The notes under the pieces: model-generated
Told to the model about the DNA's origin: nothing
Database searches by the model: none
Seen by the model: the letters and a program-made list of their open reading frames with translations, nothing else
Source of the DNA: Desulfotomaculum copahuensis
GTDB taxonomy: Bacteria; Bacillota; Desulfotomaculia; Desulfotomaculales; Desulfovirgulaceae
Reading direction: 5' to 3'
NCBI RefSeq assembly: GCF_001655685.1
Contig: NZ_LYVF01000178.1
Span: 1 to 50,901, forward strand
Length of the DNA stretch: 50,901 nt
In this document: positions 31,713 to 41,175 of the stretch, one piece after another
Layout of the letters: each line of letters opens with the position of its first letter
Numbering within the stretch: the first letter of the stretch is position 1
Position numbers and translations under genes: made by a program

Positions 31713-33725
31713 ATGACATGCCGGATACTCGCATTAAAAGCAACAGGTGTGGCAGCACCGTATGTTATAGCTGATATGGCCGAGGCCTTATCTGATCTAG
31801 GACATGAGGTGCATGTTATTGAACTGACAGAGTTATTTAAGCTTCCGGCCAACCTAATTATAGAAAGATTGCATTCAATTAACCCGGATTTTGCTTTAAT
31901 GTATGGCGTTTCCGGATTAATACATATAAGCCATAATTCAAGAGAGATTAATTTATTGAACGATTTAGACATTCCTTTTGCCTGCCTCATATGTGACAAT
32001 CCCGAGCTAATAATGAAAACATTAAAATGGGCAAATTGTTCATTGATGCATCTTTTTGTATGGGATGAGGTTTATGAGTCTGAGCTTAGGAAGTTGGGAT
32101 TTAATCATACGTATCCCTTCGCCCTGGCTACAAACGCCAGACGGTTTGCCCAAATTGCAGCAAATGTTAACAAGGAACCTGAATTTCGTGTTCCATTGGC
32201 TTTTATTGGATCCCTCCCCAATTCAGAGTCCATATTCAGGCTTCAAAATGAAATTGGGTTGCCATCTCTTCTCTTGGAAGCCCTTTTAAGAGTAAGGAAA
32301 CATAATCCGTTATGGACTTGGCGACATTGTATACATTCCCTTTGCGAAAATCTAGGAGAAGAATCGGCAAAAGAGCTTGAATTGCTTGTAAATAGTCCGG
32401 GTTTTGATAAGGTTAATTTATTTTTGGACTGGCATCTGACTTATGTGAACCGCTCAGGCATAGTGCAGTTTCTTGAGTCAGAAGGATTGAATATTTGGGG
32501 CGGTGAAAACTGGCGCAGTGTGTTACGTGATGCTAACGCCTACCGGGGTAGAATCGATTATGAGACCGAAACGCCAATTTTGTACCGGTCAGCAGATATA
32601 ATTATTGATGTTCCTTCAGCGCAGCTTTTAACCTCTGTTAATCAGCGAGTTTTCGATGTGTTGGCAGCAGGGGGATTCGTTGTCACGCATCATCAGCCTG
32701 ATCTAGACAAGTTTTTTAAGGTGGGGAAAGAGATATGCTCTTACCGCTCTAAAAATGAACTAATAAAAAGAATTAAACATTATTTGACATGCCCTGACGA
32801 TAGACAGGAAATAATTGATGCCGGACGCGCGCGCGTTTTGAAGGAGCATACTTATGAGCTGAGAGCAAAATACCTCATTGATATTATGGAAAAAGTTATA
32901 GAAAAGCGGCGATCGGTTGTCCCTCAATTGGCTTCAACCTATTTCCGACACATTTCATGTAACATATGTGAAAGAGGTCAGAGTGTAGATCTCTTTACTA
33001 TACAGTATCCCTACGGGGGAACAGAACTCGAATTTAAAATGGTTCTCTGCCAAAACTGTGGTCTCGCCTATAACAACCCCCAGTGGAATCCTGAGTTAAT
33101 TGCGGATTTTTACAGAGAGAAATACCACCGTACGCCCAACCAGCATGAACAAGATGTAAAGGTGATAAATATCGCTGTTCCCTGCTATGAACAGGAATTG
33201 GATTTTTTGGAGGAGTATATAGGATCTCCGGCAAGGATACTTGATGTAGGTTCAGGAACAGGAAGCTTTACTGCCGTGACTGCTGCACGCGGCTATGAGG
33301 CCTGGGGAGTTGAACCTTACCGGAAAGCCGTTGAGACTGCGATCAGACTATTTAGTAAGTGTGGTGGTCAGTATCTTGAAGGGTATTTGGAAGATCTCGT
33401 GTTACCTAAAGCATACTTTAATGCCTTAGTGTTTAACGATGTTCTCGAGCATTTGCATAAACCGAAGCAAATCCTACTCCTGGCCAGAGATTTACTTGTG
33501 TCTGGTGGTTTCCTATTAGTGACAGTGCCAGACGTTGAAAGTGTGATAGCTAAAGTACAGGGTTATTTAGGTCAACTATGGGGCCCTCCTTTTCACCTTT
33601 ATGGATTTACAAGGCGAACAGTTAAAAAGTTATTAGAATCAGCAGGTTTTGAAGTATTGAAATGTCGTACCGGCTTAATGTATTCCGGGCAGATAATGGT
33701 TATTGGTAAAAAATATTTCGATTAA
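31713..33725 (+). CDS. CgeB-like glycosyltransferase fused to a SAM-dependent methyltransferase
   Basis: A 670-residue two-part enzyme. Residues 1-400 match CgeB/DUF3880-type glycosyltransferases (ALSDLGHEVHVIELTE; RSADIIIDVPSAQLLTSVNQRVFDVLAAGGFVVT as the donor-binding end). Residues about 415-670 start with a zinc-ribbon-like C-x2-C pair of motifs (CNIC, CQNC) and continue as a class I methyltransferase with DVGSGTGSF (motif I) and NDVLEHLHKP. It could add a sugar to the flagellin glycan and methylate it, or act on another surface glycan. GGGAG lies 13 bases before ATG 31713. Lower GC than the chemotaxis genes suggests transfer. Confidence 0.82.
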   Translation: MTCRILALKATGVAAPYVIADMAEALSDLGHEVHVIELTELFKLPANLIIERLHSINPDFALMYGVSGLIHISHNSREINLLNDLDIPFACLICDNPELIMKTLKWANCSLMHLFVWDEVYESELRKLGFNHTYPFALATNARRFAQIAANVNKEPEFRVPLAFIGSLPNSESIFRLQNEIGLPSLLLEALLRVRKHNPLWTWRHCIHSLCENLGEESAKELELLVNSPGFDKVNLFLDWHLTYVNRSGIVQFLESEGLNIWGGENWRSVLRDANAYRGRIDYETETPILYRSADIIIDVPSAQLLTSVNQRVFDVLAAGGFVVTHHQPDLDKFFKVGKEICSYRSKNELIKRIKHYLTCPDDRQEIIDAGRARVLKEHTYELRAKYLIDIMEKVIEKRRSVVPQLASTYFRHISCNICERGQSVDLFTIQYPYGGTELEFKMVLCQNCGLAYNNPQWNPELIADFYREKYHRTPNQHEQDVKVINIAVPCYEQELDFLEEYIGSPARILDVGSGTGSFTAVTAARGYEAWGVEPYRKAVETAIRLFSKCGGQYLEGYLEDLVLPKAYFNALVFNDVLEHLHKPKQILLLARDLLVSGGFLLVTVPDVESVIAKVQGYLGQLWGPPFHLYGFTRRTVKKLLESAGFEVLKCRTGLMYSGQIMVIGKKYFD

Positions 33726-34067
33726 AAACATTCCAATGCCTTCATTACGCATTTGTGTTTTTGATTGGCTGGGCGAGAGAACGAGAAATCAAATACTTTC
33801 GAGCCATCTTAAAGACACTGAGAGAGTTTCAACGCGATCTTGCTAAGTTGATGGGGGCATACTATTTCAGGAATCTTCCGTTTCTAATGGTCAGTGAAAA
33901 TATGCCAGTGTTTAACCTGGAATTGCTAAGACTGAATGCATAATTAAGAATTGTGACTTTAATACGTATGTGCCTAGACCTAATCTTAAACAGACCTCAA
34001 TTTAGAAAGCTGTATAGCGTGAAATGATTTTTATTTGGTGATAATATAACGTGGAGGTTTTACTGAA
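33726..34067. other. Gene-poor stretch before legB
   Basis: 342 bases. A 62-codon frame (33755-33943, GTG start) has no ribosome site and no recognised family; it may be a remnant. Near the end, TGATAATAT (34039-34047) could be an extended -10 promoter element for legB, without a convincing -35. Nothing else is seen. Confidence 0.4.
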
Positions 34068-35039
34068 TTGCGGATATTAGTAACCGGTGCTGGTGGATTC
34101 ATAGGATCGCATTTGTGTGAACAACTAGTCGAACGTAGTCATAAGGTGCGTGCATTTATTCGTTATAATGCCCGTAGCAACTGGGGTTGGTTGGAAGAAA
34201 GCACTGTCAAGGATCTAATTGAAATATATGCCGGGGATATTCGGGATTACGACAGCGTAAAAAATGCACTTTCCGGGATGGATGTGGTATTTCACTTGGC
34301 GGCATTGATAGGTATTCCGTATTCCTATGTATCACCGCTGGCTTATATAAAAACTAATATTGAGGGTACATATAATGTTTGTCAGGCTGCCAGAGAGTTA
34401 GGTATAAATCGAATGGTTCATACTTCTACATCAGAAGTTTACGGTACGGCCCGGTATGTACCTATCGATGAAGAACACCCTCTACATGCCCAGTCTCCTT
34501 ACGCGGCTTCGAAGATTGCCGCTGATCAGTTGGCTTTAAGTTATCACCATTCCTTCGGACTGCCCGTGGTAGTGGTAAGACCATTCAATACCTTCGGTCC
34601 CCGCCAGTCGGCAAGGGCTATCATTCCCACCATTATCACCCAGGTTTTGTCGGGTGCCCGATTAGTACGCCTGGGTAACCTCAACCCGACCCGTGATTTT
34701 AACTATGTGCGGGATACCGTTTCCGGAATGATAGCGGCAGGTTTTTCCGATCAGACATTGGGTCGGGTGGTTAATATAGGGAGCGGTCGGGAAGTGTCTA
34801 TAGGTGAACTGGTGGGGATGATCGAAAGAGTTACCGGAAGAGAAATTGCTGTCCAGCAGGAGGATGTACGGGTCAGACCAGGGAAAAGCGAAGTGGAGCG
34901 CCTTCTGTGCGATAACCGCTGGGCAAGCAAATTAACCGGGTGGGTTCCCCGCTATACTTTGGAGGAAGGCCTTTCGGAAACCGTAGAATGGTTCAGGAAA
35001 AAACTTCACCTTTACAAGCCGGAGGTTTATTATGTTTAA
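34068..35039 (+). CDS. legB: NAD-dependent sugar-nucleotide 4,6-dehydratase LegB
   Basis: A 323-residue extended SDR. The Rossmann motif GAGGFIG is at 7-13, and the catalytic Y145 and K149 lie in SPYAASK. FNTFGPRQSARAIIPTIITQ and the early FIRYNARSNWGWLE stretch are typical of LegB. It converts the nucleotide-linked GlcNAc to the 4-keto-6-deoxy sugar, the first committed step to legionaminic acid. TTG 34068 follows GGAGGT (34053 on). It heads the leg run; a 188-base gap separates it from legC. Confidence 0.88.
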   Translation: MRILVTGAGGFIGSHLCEQLVERSHKVRAFIRYNARSNWGWLEESTVKDLIEIYAGDIRDYDSVKNALSGMDVVFHLAALIGIPYSYVSPLAYIKTNIEGTYNVCQAARELGINRMVHTSTSEVYGTARYVPIDEEHPLHAQSPYAASKIAADQLALSYHHSFGLPVVVVRPFNTFGPRQSARAIIPTIITQVLSGARLVRLGNLNPTRDFNYVRDTVSGMIAAGFSDQTLGRVVNIGSGREVSIGELVGMIERVTGREIAVQQEDVRVRPGKSEVERLLCDNRWASKLTGWVPRYTLEEGLSETVEWFRKKLHLYKPEVYYV

Positions 35040-35227
35040 GCAATCATACCAGAAAAATATGGCAATCAATAGATCCATAGGTTAAATGATTTAAATTTTG
35101 ACCAGGTACTACAATATACCTGGCTGACGACTCACAATGCTTGGAACGAACAGGGCAGGGTCTAATTTTAATCGTTTTATAGTAAGCATATGTGACTTTG
35201 AGTTAAAAGCTCAGGAGGAATTTTCTT

Positions 35228-36340
35228 TTGACCGTTTTTAATATCCCTTTAGATGCCCCCAATATTGGTGAGTTGGAGAAAGAATTTGTAATCCGTGCTC
35301 TTGAAAGCGGCTATGTTTCCTCGGTTGGACCAATGGTTGCCGAGTTTGAGGAGCGCTTTGCCTCATATGTGCGTGTCTCACATGCCGTGGCTACTGTAAA
35401 TGGCACAGCGGCCCTGCATCTCGCTTTAAGACTTTTAGACATCGGTCCGGGGGATGAAGTTATTGTTCCCGCCCTTACCTTTATTGCCACCGTCAACCCG
35501 GTGCTATATGTGGGTGCCACCCCGGTGGTAATCGATGTGGATCCTTTGACATGGAATATTGATCCCGTTGAAGTGGAAAAGGCAATCACAGAACATACAC
35601 GGGCTATTATTCCCGTCCATTTATACGGCAACCCGGCGGATATGTGCCGGATAGTGGAACTGGCCCGTAAGTATAACCTTTTTGTGGTGGAGGATGCCAC
35701 TGAAGCACTGGGTGCCACATACGAAGGGCGGTTTACTGGCACCTTTGGCCATATCGGGGTATTCAGTTTTAACGGTAATAAGGTGATTACCACCGGCGGC
35801 GGGGGCATGCTGGTGACCGACGATTCCGTCCTGGCCTCACGGGCGCGATTGCTTGTCAACCAGGGGCGGGTACCCGGGGTAATTGAATATGAGCACGTCG
35901 AAATGGGGTACAACTATCGGTTGAACAATCTGCAGGCTGCACTGGGTTTGGCCCAACTGGAGCGGTTGCCGGAGTTTTTGGATGCCAAACGGCGTAACAC
36001 TGCTCTTTATCGCAAACTATTACAGGAAAGATCTGGTCTGAAATGGCAGTGTGAAATGGAGGAGTCAGTCAGCAACTGGTGGCTTTTCTCCATACTGATC
36101 GAGCCGGATAAATTTGGTGCAGGCAGGAATGATGTAATGGAAAAAATGAAATCGGCAGGCATTCAAGTGAGGCCGTTATTCATGCCCCTTACAAAGCAAC
36201 CGGCATATAATCGGTACAATATGAATGAATGCCCGGTGGCTGATTTTTTGCACAAAAACGGAATTAACTTACCAGGCACCAGTCTTCTTAAGGAAGAAGA
36301 TATTCGGCAGGTATGTCAGGTATTGCTTGAGGTGAAGTAA
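35228..36340 (+). CDS. legC: LegC, PLP aminotransferase of legionaminic acid synthesis
   Basis: A 370-residue DegT/DnrJ/EryC1-family aminotransferase. The PLP lysine is K185 in FSFNGNKVITTGGGG, the variant seen in LegC; VVEDATEALGATYEG precedes it. It aminates C4 of the 4-keto sugar made by LegB. AGGAGGAA (35211-35218) precedes TTG 35228. The upstream gap holds an inverted repeat (CCAGGTA 35102-35108, TACCTGG 35117-35123) of unknown role. Confidence 0.9.
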   Translation: MTVFNIPLDAPNIGELEKEFVIRALESGYVSSVGPMVAEFEERFASYVRVSHAVATVNGTAALHLALRLLDIGPGDEVIVPALTFIATVNPVLYVGATPVVIDVDPLTWNIDPVEVEKAITEHTRAIIPVHLYGNPADMCRIVELARKYNLFVVEDATEALGATYEGRFTGTFGHIGVFSFNGNKVITTGGGGMLVTDDSVLASRARLLVNQGRVPGVIEYEHVEMGYNYRLNNLQAALGLAQLERLPEFLDAKRRNTALYRKLLQERSGLKWQCEMEESVSNWWLFSILIEPDKFGAGRNDVMEKMKSAGIQVRPLFMPLTKQPAYNRYNMNECPVADFLHKNGINLPGTSLLKEEDIRQVCQVLLEVK

Positions 36341-36342
36341 AT

Positions 36343-37014
36343 ATGCCTAAGCCGGCTGGGCTAATCCCCATTGTAATCGTTGGCGCGGGAGGCCACGCAA
36401 CGGTAATAGCGGAAATAATTAAGAAACAAGGCAAATATGATATAATTGGTTATACGGCTCCCGGTGAACGAGTTCCTGGCGACGATTGGGGGCATGAGTA
36501 CCTGGGTAATGATGGGATTCTCCCTGATTTGCAGCAAAAAGGTATTGTTTTAGCCGCTATTGGTGTCGGCGGAACCGGTGATAACCGTCTGCGAGCAAAG
36601 CTATACAAAGAGGTCAATGAATATGGATTTTCCTTTCCAGTTCTTATTCATCCGTCGGCCACTATTTACAGCAACACGCTCCTGGGAGATGGTACTGTAG
36701 TCGCACCTTCTGCGGTGGTCAATCCAGGAGTGCAAATTGGTGTAAATGTAATAATAAACTCCGGTGCCATAATAGAACATCACTGTATAATCAGTAATCA
36801 CGTTCATGTTTCTCCGGGTGCTGTAATTTGCGGAGGCGTTAAGATGAGTCCCCTGGTCCATGTAGGCGCTGGTTCTGTTCTGGTTCAGGGTGTCAGTTTA
36901 GGGGAGGGCGCTATTATTGGAGCAGGGGCGGTTGTGCTACATGATGTGGAGCCATGGACGGTAGTAGCAGGGAACCCGGGGAGGGTTATTAAAAAGCTTA
37001 AGCTTAAGGAATGA
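36343..37014 (+). CDS. legH: Sugar N-acetyltransferase of the NeuD/PglD family (LegH)
   Basis: A 223-residue left-handed beta-helix acetyltransferase. The N-terminal Rossmann-like part has VIVGAGGHATVIAEI. The hexapeptide region starts near 115 (SATIYSNTLLGDGTVVAPSA) and includes the catalytic-type His pair in AIIEHHCIISNHVHVSPGA. It would acetylate the 4-amino sugar from LegC. It starts 3 bases after the legC stop, so it is tightly coupled. Confidence 0.85.
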   Translation: MPKPAGLIPIVIVGAGGHATVIAEIIKKQGKYDIIGYTAPGERVPGDDWGHEYLGNDGILPDLQQKGIVLAAIGVGGTGDNRLRAKLYKEVNEYGFSFPVLIHPSATIYSNTLLGDGTVVAPSAVVNPGVQIGVNVIINSGAIIEHHCIISNHVHVSPGAVICGGVKMSPLVHVGAGSVLVQGVSLGEGAIIGAGAVVLHDVEPWTVVAGNPGRVIKKLKLKE

Positions 37015-37020
37015 AATAGA

Positions 37021-38223
37021 TTGAGAAAAAAAATAATGGCATTTACGGCTACACGGGCCGAATACGGTTTACTTAAGCCTATATTGAAACGAATCATTAA
37101 TTCCTCAAATTTAGAACTATCCCTTATTATTGCCGGCTCTCACCTTTCACCTGTACATGGACGGACAGTGCAAGAAATCCAAAACGATGGCCTGCCAGTT
37201 TCCTATCTGATGGAAAACCTTCTAACCTCCGATACCCCAGGGGCTCTTATAAAGTCTGTTGGTTTGGGATTGATGGATACGGCGATTTTTTTTCCAAAAC
37301 AAATCCCGGATATTGTCTTGCTTTTAGGCGATCGTTTTGAGCTTTTTATCCCACTAATTGCGGCACTAATTTATAGAATACCTGTTGTTCATCTCTGTGG
37401 AGGAGAAACAACGGAAGGTGCACTTGATGAGCAGGTGCGTCATGCCATCACCAAGATGGCACATCTCCATTTCCCCAGTACTTTTGAATACGGACGGCGC
37501 ATCAGAATGATGGGGGAAGAGGCATGGCGCATACACGTTGTTGGTGCGCCGGGCGTGGAGAATATCCGGCATGGTGAGATAATGCCTCCGGAAGATTTGC
37601 AAGCCAACTATAATATTGATGTCAATCATCCCACATTATTAATTACTTATCACCCTGAAACCTTAACCATGGATTGTGATCCTATGGAGCAGGTTTCAAT
37701 TATTATTGATGCTTTAAAGGAATTCCCAGATCTTCAGCAGGTTATTACCTACCCGGGCATAGAGGTTGGATCCAGTAAAATTATACAAGCATGGGAATCA
37801 TATGCTGCAATGTATCCGAATGTTAAGCTGCATAAAAGTTTGGGTTCCGGTGGCTATCTGGGAGTCATGAAGCATGCAGCGGCTGTAGTGGGTAATTCTT
37901 CAAGCGGCATCATCGAGGCACCTTCTCTCAATGTTCCTACAGTTAATATCGGCGAAAGACAAAAAGGCCGGGTTCGGGCGAAAAGCGTTATCGATGTCCC
38001 TTGTTATAAGGAAGACATTTTGACTGGGATACGAATAGCATTATATGATGAACAATTTCGCTGCGAGGTGAAAAATGTTCTAAACCCGTATGATCCTTAT
38101 GGAGATGGCAATGTAAGCGGGCGGGTAGTTTCCGTTCTGGAATCAACTCCTATTGACAGGCGGTTGCTTGAAAAAAAACTTGATTATCCAACACCGGACG
38201 AGGTGGATTCCCTTGCTTACTGA
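37021..38223 (+). CDS. legG: Hydrolysing sugar-nucleotide 2-epimerase LegG (NeuC family)
   Basis: A 400-residue GT-B-fold 2-epimerase. The start MAFTATRAEYGLLKP, LLLGDRFELFIPLIAA, VHLCGGETTEGALDEQVRHAI, LITYHPETL and the C-terminal VGNSSSGIIEAPSLNVPTVNIG-type motif are the NeuC/LegG set. It removes the nucleotide and inverts C2 to give the 2,4-diacetamido mannose-type sugar. TTG 37021 follows AAGGAATG. It overlaps legI by 11 bases. Confidence 0.92.
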   Translation: MRKKIMAFTATRAEYGLLKPILKRIINSSNLELSLIIAGSHLSPVHGRTVQEIQNDGLPVSYLMENLLTSDTPGALIKSVGLGLMDTAIFFPKQIPDIVLLLGDRFELFIPLIAALIYRIPVVHLCGGETTEGALDEQVRHAITKMAHLHFPSTFEYGRRIRMMGEEAWRIHVVGAPGVENIRHGEIMPPEDLQANYNIDVNHPTLLITYHPETLTMDCDPMEQVSIIIDALKEFPDLQQVITYPGIEVGSSKIIQAWESYAAMYPNVKLHKSLGSGGYLGVMKHAAAVVGNSSSGIIEAPSLNVPTVNIGERQKGRVRAKSVIDVPCYKEDILTGIRIALYDEQFRCEVKNVLNPYDPYGDGNVSGRVVSVLESTPIDRRLLEKKLDYPTPDEVDSLAY

Positions 38224-39232
38224 AAAAGGTGTTTTTATTATTGCTGAAGCAGGTGTTAATCATAATGGTTGTATCGACACCGCAAAGCGTCTAGTTGATG
38301 CAGCCGTAAAATCAGGCGCGGATGCGGTAAAATTCCAAACATTTGTACCAGAACAGGTGGTCGCAAAAGGTGCAGAAAGGGCGCCTTACCAGCAGGCGAA
38401 TATCCAGTACAACGCAGAATCGCAGCTTGAGATGTTACGGCGCCTGATGCTTCCAGTCGAAGAATTTGGCGAAATAATGGCTTACTGCGACCGAATGGGT
38501 ATTATGTTTTTATCTACACCGTTCGATTTCTATAGTGTAGATCTTTTGGACAGGATGGACGTACCTATCTTTAAGATTGCTTCCGGTGAATTGACCAATC
38601 TGCCATTTTTAAAATATGTGGCAGCAAAGGATAGGCCGTTGATTCTGTCTACTGGCATGGCTACATTGGGTGAAGTTGAAGAAGCCTTACAGACACTGCA
38701 GGATGCAGGGGCGCAGGAGCTCACTCTCCTGCACTGTACTTCGAATTACCCGGCGCCTTTCGAGGAAGTAAATCTGAAGGCAATGTTCACCCTGCGGCAG
38801 GCTTTCGGTTTACCGGTGGGTTACTCGGATCACACACCGGGTACGGAAGTGGCCGTAGCGGCCGTAGCTCTGGGGGCTTGTGTGATTGAAAAGCACTTTA
38901 CTTTAGACCGCAATATGGACGGCCCCGACCATAAGGCCTCCCTGGAACCCGGTGAACTAACGGCGATGGTTAAAGCCATCAGGAACGTGGAAAAGGCCAT
39001 TGGAGACGGTTTTAAGAGGCCCGGCCCGGGTGAAAAAGAAATTATGCGGGTGGCCAGGCGCAGTCTGGTTGCTGCCGTGGATATTGCCGCAGGGGAAATA
39101 ATCACCCCGGAAAAATTGGCCGTCAAAAGGCCGGGGACAGGTATTCCTTCAAAGATGTGGGACGTGGTTGTCGGCCGGTTGGCCAAGACAGATATACCGG
39201 CAGATACAGTGATTACATGGAAAATGATTTGA
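38213..39232 (+). CDS. legI: Legionaminic acid synthase LegI (NeuB family)
   Basis: A 339-residue NeuB-family synthase that condenses the 6-deoxy hexose with phosphoenolpyruvate. The barrel begins FIIAEAGVNHNGCIDTAKRL and carries KFQTF, IASGELTNLPFL, LLHCTSNYPAPFEEVNLKAM and VIEKHFTLDRNMDGPDHKAS. A C-terminal SAF/antifreeze-like domain spans about 275-339. The longer frame from 38153 is ignored: GAGGTGG (38200-38206) sits 6 bases before TTG 38213, inside the end of legG. Confidence 0.93.
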   Translation: MLTEKGVFIIAEAGVNHNGCIDTAKRLVDAAVKSGADAVKFQTFVPEQVVAKGAERAPYQQANIQYNAESQLEMLRRLMLPVEEFGEIMAYCDRMGIMFLSTPFDFYSVDLLDRMDVPIFKIASGELTNLPFLKYVAAKDRPLILSTGMATLGEVEEALQTLQDAGAQELTLLHCTSNYPAPFEEVNLKAMFTLRQAFGLPVGYSDHTPGTEVAVAAVALGACVIEKHFTLDRNMDGPDHKASLEPGELTAMVKAIRNVEKAIGDGFKRPGPGEKEIMRVARRSLVAAVDIAAGEIITPEKLAVKRPGTGIPSKMWDVVVGRLAKTDIPADTVITWKMI

Positions 39233-39323
39233 TTTTGGTGGCTGCTTTTTATATTTTTCATGAACGACTATTCCTTTTGATCTATTAATTACGAAAATAG
39301 TGGAAAATATGGGGGCTCAATCC

Positions 39324-40388
39324 ATGGACCGCAGCGACATAGTAAAGAATGTTCAGGTACCGCCCGAACTGCCTGTCGTCCAGGCGCTGGAAAAAATGGA
39401 CCGTGCGGCCCGGCAAATATTGCTGGTAACGGATGGAGAGGAGCACCTGATTGGTACTGTTACCGATGGAGATGTGCGCCGGGCACTGCTGGAGGGTGTA
39501 AATCTGCGCGAACCGGTGAAGCGAATAATGAACCCCCGGCCGAAAGTCCTTCCAGCAGGCTCTACACCGGAAGCTGTCCGTCAGTTAATGGTTGAATGTG
39601 GTATCCGTCATGTTCCGATGGTGGATAATCTTGGGCGTGTCGTCGAATTGTTGATGTGGCAGGAAATGTTTCTGTCCAAAACGGAGGCTCATCCGGAAAA
39701 AGTGGTCATTATGGCCGGCGGGAAGGGCACCAGGTTGGACCCTTTTACCAGAATTCTGCCCAAGCCAATGATTCCTTTGCGCGATAAGCCCATCATTGAA
39801 GTCATTATGGATAAGTTTTACCGTCAGGGACTCAGTCAGTTTATCTTATGCCTGGGTTATAAAGCCGAAATTATCCGCCTTTATTTCAATGGCGATTCCC
39901 GCCCGTATAATATTGATTTTGTTCAGGAAGATGCTCCCCTTGGTACGGCCGGCGCTCTTTCCCTGCTGGCCGGTAGTCTTAATAAAACGTTTTTGCTAAC
40001 CAACTGTGATATTATAGCGGAAATTGATTATGCCCGTTTACTCCAGTACCATCGTGAGCAACAAAATATCATCACCATAGTCGGAGCGCTGAAAGAATTT
40101 GTGGTTCCGTATGGTGTTTTGCGTACTGACGATAACCGCTTCCGGATTGAAGAGAAGCCTAACTTTCACTTTTTGGTGAATACAGGTGTTTATGTACTGG
40201 AACCAGACGTGCTATCCCTGGTGGCAGACGGAAAAAAGCTGGATATGCCGGATTTAATTCATGCCGCGCAGGAACAGAATTTCAAGATTGGAGTTTACCC
40301 GCATCATGGCCGCTGGTTTGATATCGGACAGTGGGACGAATATCAGCAAACGCTCAAGTTTTTCGAGACCATTGGTTTTGGAGGGTAA
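39324..40388 (+). CDS. ptmE: CBS-domain nucleotidyltransferase, GDP-sugar forming (PtmE-like)
   Basis: About 354 residues. Two CBS domains (about 1-120, VTDGDVRRALLEGV) are followed by a nucleotidyltransferase domain with VVIMAGGKGTRLDPFTRILPKPMIP. Campylobacter PtmE has this same order and makes GDP-glucosamine at the entry of its GDP-linked legionaminic route. Its presence suggests that the pathway here also runs on GDP sugars. ATG 39324 is chosen because GGGGGC lies 8 bases upstream; GTG 39300 and ATG 39309 are in frame. Confidence 0.85.
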   Translation: MDRSDIVKNVQVPPELPVVQALEKMDRAARQILLVTDGEEHLIGTVTDGDVRRALLEGVNLREPVKRIMNPRPKVLPAGSTPEAVRQLMVECGIRHVPMVDNLGRVVELLMWQEMFLSKTEAHPEKVVIMAGGKGTRLDPFTRILPKPMIPLRDKPIIEVIMDKFYRQGLSQFILCLGYKAEIIRLYFNGDSRPYNIDFVQEDAPLGTAGALSLLAGSLNKTFLLTNCDIIAEIDYARLLQYHREQQNIITIVGALKEFVVPYGVLRTDDNRFRIEEKPNFHFLVNTGVYVLEPDVLSLVADGKKLDMPDLIHAAQEQNFKIGVYPHHGRWFDIGQWDEYQQTLKFFETIGFGG

Positions 40389-40392
40389 CGAT

Positions 40393-41085
40393 TTGTATAG
40401 AGGTCTGTCAGTCCTGGGCTTAATTCCGGCCAGAGCGGGTTCAAAGGGGATTCCCGGAAAGAACATTCGCCCACTGGCCGGAAAGCCGCTGATCGTTTAT
40501 TCAATAGAAGCGGCCAGGGAAAGCGGTGCAATTGATTATCTGTTGGTTTCTACCGATGGGGAAGATATCGCCCATATTGCCCGGCAGGTTGGAGCGGAAG
40601 TGCCTTTTATGCGCCCCGCTAAACTGGCTTCTGATAATGCAAGGGGCATGGATGTGCTTTACCACGCTATGTCCTGGTTGGAAGAGCGTGGCAAAAAGTA
40701 TGATTGTGTAATAACCCTGCAGCCTACCAGTCCCTTGCGTACAGCTGAGGATATTACGAAAGCGATGGATTTGCTAATTGAACATAATGCCGATGCCATC
40801 GTTTCGGTTTGTAAAGTTGACCATCACCCGTGGTGGTGCAATACCCTGCCGGAAGATGGTTGTATGAAAGATTTTCTTAAGCCTGGCATCCCAAGTAACC
40901 GTCAGGAGTTGCCTTGTTTTTATCGGATTAACGGCGCAATTTACCTGGCACGCTGGGATTATATAAGGAATCGTGATAACTGGTACGGACCTGGTACATA
41001 TGCTTATGTTATGCCTAGAGATAGATCAGTGGATATTGATGATGAAGTAGATTTGCGGCTGGCAACTTTATTATTAAAACAGTAA
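40393..41085 (+). CDS. legF: CMP-legionaminic acid synthetase (LegF / PtmB type)
   Basis: A 230-residue cytidylyltransferase that activates the nonulosonic acid with CTP for the Maf enzymes. LIPARAGSKGIPGKNIRPL at the start is the CTP-binding motif; LQPTSPLRTAEDI and CFYRINGAIYLARWDY follow. TTG 40393 has GGAGGG 7-8 bases upstream and starts 4 bases after ptmE. A perfect AAAAGGT-A-ACCTTTT inverted repeat covers its stop codon (41084-41098), just before the AT-rich insert. Confidence 0.92.
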   Translation: MYRGLSVLGLIPARAGSKGIPGKNIRPLAGKPLIVYSIEAARESGAIDYLLVSTDGEDIAHIARQVGAEVPFMRPAKLASDNARGMDVLYHAMSWLEERGKKYDCVITLQPTSPLRTAEDITKAMDLLIEHNADAIVSVCKVDHHPWWCNTLPEDGCMKDFLKPGIPSNRQELPCFYRINGAIYLARWDYIRNRDNWYGPGTYAYVMPRDRSVDIDDEVDLRLATLLLKQ

Positions 41086-41175
41086 AAGGTAACCTTTTGA
41101 AACCCAGCTGATTAATGTAATAAGTTTATCAACTTTTAAAGTAATATTAACATTGGGAGGGTTTTATTTTTACCC

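Noticed and set aside
33755-33943. 62-codon frame between the CgeB-like gene and legB
   Set aside because: No ribosome site and no recognisable family. At best a decayed remnant; noted in the gap entry.
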